A stretch of 14,580 nt of DNA, from contig JAJRAG010000020.1 of assembly GCA_028682925.1 (NCBI GenBank), positions 1 through 14,580 of the forward strand. The letters run 5' to 3'. The notes beneath the pieces were generated by a model. It searched no databases. It worked only from the letters and a program-made list of their open reading frames with translations, and was not told the origin of the DNA. This document shows, one piece after another, positions 1-5,156 of the stretch; position 1 is the first letter of the stretch; every line of letters starts with the position of its first letter. The stretch comes from Methanomassiliicoccales archaeon. Its GTDB lineage: Archaea; Thermoplasmatota; Thermoplasmata; Methanomassiliicoccales; JACIVX01. Made by a program: the position numbers and the translations under genes.

Positions 1-248
1 AGGAACCAGACTATGAAGTTGAAGGAGTAGAGCAGGAACGCTACTATGAACCAGATAAGGACCCATTTCTCGAAGATCAGCATCAACGCGGCGGAGGCCA
101 GGATCAGACAGACAACGATAACGGTGACCAAGATGCCGTTGGGTGTTGGACGCTCCAATCTCTTGACGAACTCCTCCGCCTCGACCAACTCTCCCCTAAC
201 AACGGGAAGGAGCTTCCCCGCTTCCTCCTCGACATCACGTTCGACCAT
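1..248 (-). CDS. Two-helix membrane protein of unknown function, cut by the left window edge
   Basis: The reverse complement is open from an ATG at 248 to the window edge, giving 82 codons with no stop. The first ~32 residues are charged and glutamate-rich (MVERDVEEEAGKLLPVVRG at the N-terminus) and likely cytosolic. Two hydrophobic segments follow at about residues 38-58 and 62-82, separated only by a short FEKW turn, so a membrane hairpin with a soluble N-terminal region is likely. I do not recognise the family. Third positions are mostly G or C, like neighbouring real genes. The start is not firmly fixed: no good ribosome site precedes the ATG, and an in-frame TTG lies two codons upstream. 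The C-terminus is outside the window, so total length and function remain open. Confidence 0.6.
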   Translation of the reverse strand, partial: MVERDVEEEAGKLLPVVRGELVEAEEFVKRLERPTPNGILVTVIVVCLILASAALMLIFEKWVLIWFIVAFLLYSFNFIVWF

Positions 249-430
249 GCTCAACTGGGCTCGGTTTGAGAGGCGCCCCGCGCTACTTAATGATTGTCCT
301 GGCTCGGTTCTCCAACAAACACTCGGTCTTTATCGTATCTCAATCAGTTGGGCACAGACTCAATCGATTTGATTCAAGTCGGACCTGCTGCATCATACGT
401 CGCAATGGGCTCGTAGAAAGAGCTCATTGT

Positions 431-589
431 TTACGATTTTTCCATTTTCTTCTGTATTTTCTTCACTTCCTTGTCGATGGCATCTCCGACATCCCTGGCG
501 CCTTTCTGAACAGCTTTGACTCCACTCCTGACTCCTTTCTGAAGATCCTCAATTCCTTCGTCGATTTCTTTCTTGGTTTTTTCTTTCAT
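431..589 (-). CDS. Small lysine-rich amphipathic helical protein (52 aa)
   Basis: This short frame encodes 52 residues, almost all charged or small, with no aromatic residue and no membrane segment. The middle (IEDLQKGVRSGVKAVQKGAR) repeats small hydrophobics every three to four residues, as in an amphipathic helix of the LEA or apolipoprotein type. That likeness is compositional only. The frame is open further upstream to an ATG at 655, but I chose the ATG at 589 because a GGTGA ribosome site lies five bases before it. A TATA-like CATATAG (plus-strand positions 659-665) would place the transcript start near 636, giving a short leader. The function is unknown. It could bind membranes, nucleic acid or protein partners as an extended helix. 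Codon use and the ribosome site argue that it is real despite its size. Confidence 0.6.
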   Translation of the reverse strand: MKEKTKKEIDEGIEDLQKGVRSGVKAVQKGARDVGDAIDKEVKKIQKKMEKS

Positions 590-1105
590 GTCATTCACCT
601 TGAAGACTGGGCGTTGATTAACTGTCCCGGTCTTTTCGACCAAACTTGAGAACATCAACTATATGAAATTTGTTGTCTAGATTGACTTTTCCAGCCTTGA
701 GAAAGAGGTCGCGATATGAAGAGCACGAATGAAATATCTTTTGCCATGTCGAAGTGCCGACATTCCCACCAATATCTGTCGTCTGCGACCTGTTCACGCT
801 TGAAATACATTCTGTTCATGACCGTCGGGATTTGAATCCGAGCATATTCAGATATTACTCTTTCATTAGAGGAGTCTATTCGTTGGCGTCTGGCCAGTCG
901 CCCTTTTCGATATGTATTTCCTTAGCGTTAAACCCGCCATAACTATCGGGAGTTGAAGTGGGGCCAAGAGGATTTGGACACACTATACGACTAGCAAGAG
1001 GGTGATCTGTACCGTTCACGATCCAAAGAACATGTTCGAAGGTATGAGAGAAAGGCCCCACCCCTTCCATTTCTTTACATTATCGAAATCCAACTCTTCC
1101 CAACT
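590..1105. other. Stretch without a convincing gene
   Basis: About 515 bases between two small minus-strand genes. The open frames here are short, lack ribosome sites and have no protein-like composition on either strand. The proximal part (590-670) probably holds the promoter and leader of the 431-589 gene, with a CATATAG box at 659-665. A tRNA T-arm-like word near 825-842 was examined and not accepted. I see no repeat, terminator or mobile-element end in the rest. It may contain decayed coding sequence, but I cannot show that. Confidence 0.5.
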
Positions 1106-1249
1106 TCATCTAATCTTCAGAATCCCCATCAGTGCCAGGACTATGATGGCCAATACTACTGCACCAAGGAGACCGAATATCAGCCAGCCTATAATGAATG
1201 CTACGACCGCGCCAATTCCCAGTGCCCCCCAATTCATCGTTATTGCCAT
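1106..1249 (-). CDS. 47-residue hydrophobic membrane peptide
   Basis: The ATG at 1249 opens a 47-codon frame ending in TGA at 1106-1108. After a short N-terminus (MAITMNWGALG) almost the whole protein is hydrophobic: one segment at about residues 9-24 and a second at 26-44, joined by the glycine-containing IFGLLG, with a basic end (LKIR). This suggests a tight membrane hairpin or one long helix. A strong AGGTGAT ribosome site sits six bases upstream. A TATA-like ACTAATAAAC lies at about 1281-1290 on the minus strand, the right distance for a very short leader. The frame diverges from the gene starting at 1414. I know of no specific function. Candidates are a small membrane-stress peptide or a subunit of a larger complex. 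Confidence 0.6.
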   Translation of the reverse strand: MAITMNWGALGIGAVVAFIIGWLIFGLLGAVVLAIIVLALMGILKIR

Positions 1250-1367
1250 TTCGCATCACCTATTTATCGACGCAATCACATGTTTATTAGTCTTTCGCTT
1301 GATCTATGGGACAACGCTGACTTGACTGAGATGGTAGATGCACTGAGAATACGTGGCGCCCTCTGCC

Positions 1368-1403
1368 CTGACCTGAGGATACGATTATATAGTAATAGGT
1401 CAG
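1368..1403 (+). promoter_or_regulatory. Leaderless TATA promoter bracketed by a 7-base inverted repeat
   Basis: A TATA box (TTATATAG, about 1385-1392) lies 26 bases before the ATG at 1414, the spacing expected if transcription starts at the start codon itself. Perfect inverted arms CTGACCT (1368-1374) and AGGTCAG (1397-1403) flank the box. A protein bound there would sit over the core promoter, so repression is the simplest reading. The box is seen directly; the operator role is inferred. Confidence 0.5.
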
Positions 1404-1413
1404 AGCTTGTCTT

Positions 1414-1665
1414 ATGGTTGATTCAGCTAGCATCGTAGGCTTTCTCGTTGCATTGTTGGTCTCAACGATGCTAATCTACGTCGTCACCAAATTGTCGGGG
1501 GATAGGGAAGGATTCGGCAGGGAGTTCCTGGCAGCTTTGATCATCTGGCAGACGACCTCCTCGTACGACGAACCGAGCAACTTCAGGAATAGAACCGACT
1601 ACATCTTCTGCTATGACAAGTCGGACAAGTTCACCTGGCACGAGCATTACTCTTTCAGGGGCTAG
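1414..1665 (+). CDS. Small membrane protein, probably truncated or a remnant
   Basis: The frame encodes 83 residues. The first half resembles a small archaeal membrane protein: a helix at about residues 7-26, then VTKLSGDREG and the start of a second small-residue helix (FLAALI) at 38-43. From residue 44 the sequence turns polar and aromatic, and none of the three forward frames continues with hydrophobic residues. The second half therefore looks like a fusion to unrelated sequence after a deletion rather than a simple frameshift. The N-terminal pattern (helix, then K-x-L-[ST] and a turn, then a small-residue helix) resembles the start of the 131-residue protein at 2841-3236. The transcript would begin at the ATG, with no leader. 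Its stop codon lies just before the ribosome site of the next gene, so it may act as a translated leader for that gene. Confidence 0.45.
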   Translation: MVDSASIVGFLVALLVSTMLIYVVTKLSGDREGFGREFLAALIIWQTTSSYDEPSNFRNRTDYIFCYDKSDKFTWHEHYSFRG

Positions 1666-1678
1666 AGGAGAGCTACCG

Positions 1679-2551
1679 ATGCCTTCCATCGAGGATTTTG
1701 TGCAGGACCTTTCCAAGGACAAGAAGGAGGTCTCCGTGCCGAAGGACAAGGTCACCGAACTGTCCCCAGGCTGGTATGTTTCGAAGTACAATCTGCCCCA
1801 CAAGGGAAGCAAAGGGAGCTGGCGGAATGGCCTATTGCACGCTCATGACATGGGGGACTACTACTCCGTTCATCTGGACCGGGTGGATCCCAAACAGCAC
1901 AGCATCGGCCATATGATTGAGGATGCCCCCTTGATGCTATTTCTATGGACGGGGTTCAAGGATGCCTCCAAGAGCATGAAGGGAGAGAAGATTGAGAGCC
2001 GAGAAGTGCCAAGCAGCAGATGGATGCCTCATGTGGTAGTTGGGCTCGCTCTTCTCCTAATCGGGATAATCATTGCAACGAACAATGCCCTGGCTCTGAA
2101 CTTGATTTATTTTGCGGCCGCTACCGCTGTGTTTGTTTTGGGGTTGGCATTCGTCTGGAAAGGGCTGGGCATCAAACAGAAAAAGATGGTATGGATAAGC
2201 ATCCTCATTGGAGTGATTGCGATAATCATGGCAGTGGTCATCTTTTACTACCCAAGTATCGCGTCTTGGGTGTTGCTGCTCGCTTTGGCGGTGTGGACTC
2301 TTGGAAGTGGACTTTTTCTCATCTTTGGCCGTGGCGACAAGCTGCTATTTGACACGGGAAGCATCGCCCCGATCATCATGGGGATCGCCTCTTTGGTGCT
2401 GGCAATCATACTCGTCTTCAATCCGGCATCAGGGCTGGACGTCGTGATAACCTTGGCAGGACTTATGATCACTTTCATGGGATTCATGCAAATCGCCGCC
2501 GGTGTCATCCTTAGAAAGGCGTGGTCTTTGGTTGCCGAGAATCAGGGCTAG
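1679..2551 (+). CDS. DUF308/HdeD-like multi-helix membrane protein with soluble N-terminal domain
   Basis: The product has 290 residues. Residues 1 to about 112 form a soluble, charged domain that I do not recognise. It contains a stretch with several histidines (LLHAHDMGDYYSVHLDR) and many lysines. Residues from about 115 to 280 contain six hydrophobic helices arranged as repeated pairs with the pattern glycine-rich helix, short YYP or FNP turn, next helix. This is the signature of the HdeD/DUF308 family, known in enteric bacteria for acid resistance and elsewhere uncharacterised. The start at 1679 is chosen because AGGAG lies eight bases upstream. An ATG 22 codons earlier has no such site and overlaps the preceding frame. 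The gene follows the 1414-1665 frame by 13 bases and probably shares its promoter. Fusion of the soluble domain to DUF308 is the unusual point. Confidence 0.75.
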   Translation: MPSIEDFVQDLSKDKKEVSVPKDKVTELSPGWYVSKYNLPHKGSKGSWRNGLLHAHDMGDYYSVHLDRVDPKQHSIGHMIEDAPLMLFLWTGFKDASKSMKGEKIESREVPSSRWMPHVVVGLALLLIGIIIATNNALALNLIYFAAATAVFVLGLAFVWKGLGIKQKKMVWISILIGVIAIIMAVVIFYYPSIASWVLLLALAVWTLGSGLFLIFGRGDKLLFDTGSIAPIIMGIASLVLAIILVFNPASGLDVVITLAGLMITFMGFMQIAAGVILRKAWSLVAENQG

Positions 2552-2725
2552 GAAGTGTCTCCGTTTTATCGCTTGCCCCGATGACCGATAGTCGAATTTG
2601 GCACCGACGCCTGGTTTCCCGATGGCCAGTATTTTCTGTTTTTCTTTTGATGGAAAGTGTCCAAGGACACCCATGGTCAAGAGGATGGCGTCCTTTTCTT
2701 CATCGATCCACTTTGCATAGGTCAT
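2429..2725 (-). CDS. Possible 98-residue protein overlapping the end of the DUF308 gene (doubtful)
   Basis: This minus-strand frame begins at an ATG at 2725. Its first 55 or so residues have a plausible composition (for example AKWIDEEKDAILLTMGVLGH, then KEKQKILAIGKPG), which would fit a small soluble protein. Its C-terminal third, however, is antisense to the last 123 bases of the DUF308-like gene and turns polar and histidine-rich there, as shadow frames do. No ribosome site or clear TATA box precedes the ATG. It could be a real gene whose end has been lost or shifted, or simply a chance frame. I list it because no other feature explains 2552-2725. Confidence 0.22.
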   Translation of the reverse strand: MTYAKWIDEEKDAILLTMGVLGHFPSKEKQKILAIGKPGVGAKFDYRSSGQAIKRRHFLALILGNQRPRLSKDDTGGDLHESHESDHKSCQGYHDVQP

Positions 2726-2760
2726 TGAATGATTGATCGAGATTAAGGAAATTTGATGGA

Positions 2761-2826
2761 ATTCGAGGCAGACGATTCATTTTAATAGGCGTGCCTCAAA
2801 TGAGTGTTTTGACGGCGTAATCGTCT
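2761..2826 (+). promoter_or_regulatory. Promoter of the 131-residue membrane protein with two interleaved inverted repeats
   Basis: A TATA-like TTTTAATA at about 2780-2787 would place the transcript start near 2809, some 30 bases before the ATG at 2841. Two inverted repeats overlap this core promoter. Arms ATTCGAGGCA (2761-2770) and TGCCTCAAAT (2792-2801) match at 9 of 10 positions. Arms AGACGATT (2770-2777) and AATCGTCT (2819-2826) match perfectly. The second pair reaches to just before the GGAGGT ribosome site. The arrangement suggests control by one or two DNA-binding dimers; this is inference. Confidence 0.4.
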
Positions 2827-2840
2827 TCGGAGGTAAGGAT

Positions 2841-3236
2841 ATGGATCTAGGGCAATTGATAATCGCTGTAATTGTGCTACTGGTCGGCTGGGTAATAGTC
2901 TCAATACCCCTGTGGCTCGCAGCAAAGGTGCTTACTGAGGGAAGAGCGACACTGGGTGCGGCCATGCTTGGCATGCTCCTAGGAGGTATCGTGTTCGTGA
3001 TCGTATATGCAGCCACTTACCTCGTCACGAACATCTTCACGAGTTCGATCATTGCGGTGATTGTGGCCTCAGTCTTGAGCTTTCTGGCATTTCTAGGCCT
3101 CTATAAGATGCTGTTCAATGTCGGTTGGCTCAAAGCATTGGCAATCGCGATTTTGGCCGTCATATTTGCAGTGGTCATATTGTTCATAATCGCGGCGATC
3201 TTGGTCGCCGTAGGGGTGGCAGTGTTAGCACTGTGA
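2841..3236 (+). CDS. Four-helix small membrane protein (131 aa), unknown function
   Basis: Almost the entire 131-residue product is hydrophobic. Four helices can be drawn at about residues 5-28, 38-60, 66-88 and 97-128, with few charges (KVLTEGR at 30-36, YKM and a K near 89-99). It lacks a signal peptide, cysteines or catalytic motifs. The GGAGGT ribosome site six bases before the ATG fixes the start. The gene stands alone, with its own TATA promoter and a hairpin plus T-tract downstream. Its N-terminal third resembles the truncated frame at 1414, so the two may be diverged copies. Such proteins are common and uncharacterised in archaeal genomes. A role in membrane stress or as a small channel is possible but unsupported. 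Confidence 0.72.
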   Translation: MDLGQLIIAVIVLLVGWVIVSIPLWLAAKVLTEGRATLGAAMLGMLLGGIVFVIVYAATYLVTNIFTSSIIAVIVASVLSFLAFLGLYKMLFNVGWLKALAIAILAVIFAVVILFIIAAILVAVGVAVLAL

Positions 3237-3255
3237 TCGACCTCAGCCAAAGAAA

Positions 3256-3286
3256 GGGTTTGCCGCACAAACCCAGAGTATTTTTT
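3256..3286 (+). terminator. Hairpin followed by T-tract after the 131-residue membrane protein gene
   Basis: A perfect 7-base stem, GGGTTTG (3256-3262) with CAAACCC (3268-3274) and a five-base loop, is followed six bases later by six Ts (3281-3286). It begins 20 bases after the stop codon at 3236. In archaea the T-tract alone can terminate, so the hairpin may instead protect the RNA 3' end. The position right after a single gene supports a terminator role. Confidence 0.6.
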
Positions 3287-3336
3287 CAATTTTACCCGAC
3301 ATCAGCAATCCTCTGGCCATTTTCAATTTGAAAAGG

Positions 3337-3381
3337 AGTAGTAGTGCTCCCGTCTGGAAATACTACTGAGTCAATCCAGAC
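3337..3381 (+). repeat. Two interleaved 7-base inverted repeats (possible pseudoknot)
   Basis: AGTAGTA (3337-3343) pairs with TACTACT (3361-3367), and GTCTGGA (3352-3358) pairs with TCCAGAC (3375-3381). The order of the arms is crossed, giving stem 1, an 8-base loop, stem 2 left arm, a 2-base junction, stem 1 right arm, a 7-base loop and stem 2 right arm. These lengths suit an H-type pseudoknot, or two mutually exclusive hairpins. All pairings are read directly from the sequence; any RNA function is inferred. Confidence 0.45.
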
Positions 3382-3410
3382 AGAAGGAAATCGACAAATT
3401 CAATCGTGTA

Positions 3411-3449
3411 CGGGGATGGTCATTTCTTAAGATTGACTAATTATCCCCG
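3411..3449. repeat. Imperfect long hairpin
   Basis: CGGGGAT (3411-3417) pairs perfectly with ATCCCCG (3443-3449). Inside, GTCA (3419-3422) pairs with TGAC (3434-3437), and the centre contains the palindrome TCTTAAGA. The stable GC-rich outer stem with a second inner stem suggests a folded RNA or a dimeric protein site rather than chance alone, but I see no associated promoter. Confidence 0.35.
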
Positions 3450-3487
3450 CACTAAGGTTTCTCCCGTCATGTCGACAATTGACCGAT

Positions 3488-3515
3488 AAAAAGCCAAGAC
3501 TCTTCTCAATGAGAA
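3488..3515 (-). terminator. Possible terminator of the hemerythrin-rubredoxin operon
   Basis: Read on the minus strand, the hairpin TTCTC-ATT-GAGAA (3515-3503) is followed after about ten bases by five Ts (3492-3488). It lies 50-77 bases beyond the rubredoxin stop. The stem is short, so this is a weak call. Confidence 0.28.
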
Positions 3516-3564
3516 TGCCATGAAGTGGTTTGGACCTATCGCGCAGAGTTGGATCCATGAATTG

Positions 3565-3729
3565 CTAGGGGATCATCTTCTCAAACACATCCTTGTCGGC
3601 ACCACAAATCGGACAAACCCATTCATCTGGAAGGTCCTCAAAGGCGGTACCAGGTGGTATCCCTGCGCTCTTGTCGCCAAGCTCAGGGTCATAAACGTAG
3701 TCGCATACCGTGCACTTCCATTTGTCCAT
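3565..3729 (-). CDS. Rubredoxin
   Basis: The 54-residue product is a full-length rubredoxin, a small cytosolic one-iron electron carrier. The two iron-binding pairs are C6-T-V-C9 and C39-P-I-C42. The aromatic core and connecting motifs typical of the family are present: W4, Y11 and Y13, DPE(L)GD at 14-19, PPGT at 25-28, F30, LPDEWVCP at 33-40, and F49. The start is fixed by GGAGG six to seven bases before the ATG. The gene lies 43 bases after the hemerythrin-like gene on the same strand and is probably cotranscribed with it. In anaerobes and microaerophiles rubredoxin commonly donates electrons to di-iron or flavo-di-iron proteins that remove oxygen or peroxide, so a joint role in oxygen or oxidative stress is likely. 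The partner enzyme here is not proven. Confidence 0.95.
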   Translation of the reverse strand: MDKWKCTVCDYVYDPELGDKSAGIPPGTAFEDLPDEWVCPICGADKDVFEKMIP

Positions 3730-3772
3730 CGTGTCCCTCCATCATCAAAATCACTATGGAATCCGGGGCAGG

Positions 3773-4330
3773 TCAGCTCTTACCCGCGGATTCCTTTTCC
3801 TTCTCAGACCTTTCCACGACAGACTTGTACCTCTCGTGGATCATCCGTCTGTCAAATTCAAAGAAATCGCTGAGCATGACATCTCTCTCCTCTTTCGTGA
3901 AGTAATCCATGCACGGGACGAAAAACCCTTTGTCCTCTTTTCTTATGTGCTCGGGATAGAGGTCTGTGAGTATCTTCAGCCTCTTGACTATCTCGGCCGT
4001 AGCAGCCATGTCTCCCTTCAGATAAGTCTGGTTTGCGTCTACAAGGGCTCCGACCGTCTGTCGGGCAAGAACATGATCCTCCAGCAGCTCATCCATTGTC
4101 CTCTTGTGCTCAGGGATCATAGGTTTTCGCGTTAGTTGCGTGAATAGGATGTCCTCTTCCTTTCCATGATGACATTTGTCCGCATAGGTCCTCAAGAAAT
4201 CGACCGCCGTATCGATGAAATCGACATCGACCTTCTCAGTCTTCTCGATATTGTCCGATTCCTTTTCCATCAATCGAACCATCCGTTCGATCAACCTGTG
4301 TTCAATCATGAGTGGACCTACTGGCAACAT
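3773..4330 (-). CDS. Hemerythrin-like (HHE cation-binding) protein
   Basis: The 185-residue product is a helical-bundle hemerythrin/HHE-domain protein, expected to bind a di-iron centre in the cytosol. Candidate iron ligands appear in the family order: H11 in LMIEHRLI, H54-H55 and E58-E59 in CHHGKEED, H86 in EDHVLAR, and H128 with E132 in YPEHIRKED. The C-terminal ~45 residues extend beyond the domain and end in a charged tail. A longer frame begins at a GTG at 4369, but GGAGGT lies seven bases before the ATG at 4330, so I use that start. Members of this family bind oxygen, nitric oxide or iron, or act as oxygen sensors. Linkage to rubredoxin points to electron delivery to the di-iron site. 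A TATA box at about 4376-4384 (minus strand) serves the pair and is flanked by a 10-base inverted repeat. Confidence 0.88.
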   Translation of the reverse strand: MLPVGPLMIEHRLIERMVRLMEKESDNIEKTEKVDVDFIDTAVDFLRTYADKCHHGKEEDILFTQLTRKPMIPEHKRTMDELLEDHVLARQTVGALVDANQTYLKGDMAATAEIVKRLKILTDLYPEHIRKEDKGFFVPCMDYFTKEERDVMLSDFFEFDRRMIHERYKSVVERSEKEKESAGKS

Positions 4331-4356
4331 GTTCCAGACCTCCCAAAGAGACTTGT

Positions 4357-4418
4357 CAGATGAGAGCACACATCAGACCATATATGTCCTTTTCGAAACT
4401 GAGACAGACTCTCATCTG
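4357..4418 (-). promoter_or_regulatory. Hemerythrin-rubredoxin promoter bracketed by a perfect 10-base inverted repeat
   Basis: A TATA-like ACATATATGG (minus strand, about 4378-4387) places the transcript start near 4356, giving a 26-base leader with the GGAGGT ribosome site. Arms CAGATGAGAG (4357-4366) and CTCTCATCTG (4409-4418) are perfect reverse complements and enclose the box. A second, shorter pair GACCA (4376-4380) and TGGTC (4417-4421) overlaps. The arms span 62 bases, which suits two bound dimers or a looped operator. Confidence 0.5.
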
Positions 4419-4557
4419 GTCATTGGATTGCGTTTCCTGAGGAGTTCGGACGCTGCGACAGGGCGACTCGTCTTGCCAATGAATATTGAACTGGTATTTG
4501 CGAATCGCGACATTCTGAATAAAGTACAAATACAGACCATTTCTTACGTTTTCTATT

Positions 4558-4576
4558 GGAGATGAGGGGAATCTCC
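4558..4576 (+). promoter_or_regulatory. Hairpin with the ribosome-binding site in its loop
   Basis: GGAGAT (4558-4563) pairs with ATCTCC (4571-4576), leaving the loop GAGGGGA (4564-4570), which holds the purine-rich ribosome site. The stem ends two bases before the ATG at 4579. Folding could restrict access of the ribosome to the zinc-ribbon gene, as in a simple thermosensor or a protein-bound operator in the mRNA. Regulation is inferred. Confidence 0.4.
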
Positions 4577-4578
4577 AT

Positions 4579-4923
4579 ATGTCGTTCTGTCCGAGATGTG
4601 GAAACGAAGTCCGCGAAGATTGGGAGTTCTGTTCGCGTTGTGGAAAAAGCCTGAGAACGATATGTGCTGGATGCGGCAAGACAGCTATCGGAGGCGTCTT
4701 GTACTGTCCTTACTGCGGGCGCTTGCTGGAGCAGCCAGCGCAGCAGCAATTCGCCGCAACCCCACCTCCAGTCGTCAATGTGCAGAAAGACTCTTTCGGC
4801 AGCCTCTATCCCCTTCTCATGCTCGGAATAGTATTCGTTGTCGTCGGGCTTCTCTTTCCCTTGTGCATGATACTTGGAGTGATAATCCTCATACTGTGGC
4901 TGATAATCGGAGTCTTGAGCTGA
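4579..4923 (+). CDS. Double zinc-ribbon membrane protein
   Basis: The 114-residue product begins with two zinc ribbons made of four CxxC pairs: C4-C7 with C18-C21, and C29-C32 with C43-C46, each in the CPRCG or CxxCGK style of archaeal double zinc ribbons. A proline- and glutamine-rich linker covers about 47-73, followed by two hydrophobic helices at about 76-95 and 97-113. It is probably anchored in the membrane with the ribbons in the cytosol. Such proteins are common in archaea but their job is not established; the ribbons may bind protein or nucleic acid. It diverges from the hemerythrin-rubredoxin operon, sharing a 248-base promoter region. Its ribosome site is inside a hairpin loop. The zinc ligands are complete, so the fold is very likely intact. 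Confidence 0.85.
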   Translation: MSFCPRCGNEVREDWEFCSRCGKSLRTICAGCGKTAIGGVLYCPYCGRLLEQPAQQQFAATPPPVVNVQKDSFGSLYPLLMLGIVFVVVGLLFPLCMILGVIILILWLIIGVLS

Positions 4924-5156
4924 CCCCGATTTCCGGAGGGTGCTCGTGAAATCCAAAGCGTTTATTGGATTCTCAACGGGTCTAGAATATCAAGATACAT
5001 CCCGTTGCGCCCCTATGCCATGGGGGATCCTGCGTCCAACCTTTGTTATCGTATCTGATAATTGGCTGGTAGGGAATCTTATGTTTGCTCCTCATCTGAA
5101 CTCCGTCAACTCATGTTGTCTCCTACCGATACAAAGGCGAATTGGAGAATGGGCAA

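Larger units (their letters stand above)
3237..3564. other. Convergent intergenic region rich in inverted repeats, no protein gene
   Basis: The 328 bases between two converging genes contain no credible coding frame. After the hairpin terminator at 3256-3286 come two interleaved perfect 7-base repeats at 3337-3381, which could form an H-type pseudoknot. A longer imperfect hairpin follows at 3411-3449, then a small hairpin plus A-tract (T-tract on the minus strand) at 3488-3515 that could end the rubredoxin transcript. The density of pairing is notable and would fit a small non-coding RNA, but no promoter for one is evident. Confidence 0.45.

Noticed and set aside
825..842. tRNA T-arm-like sequence on the minus strand (CGGATTCAAATCCCGA).
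   Set aside because: The closing base pair of the T stem would be mismatched, and no matching acceptor, D or anticodon arms could be found within range, even allowing an intron or a long variable arm.
4420..4956. A 178-codon minus-strand frame opposite the zinc-ribbon gene.
   Set aside because: It is antisense to a gene with eight conserved zinc-binding cysteines and a ribosome site; its own composition is polar and shows no family features.
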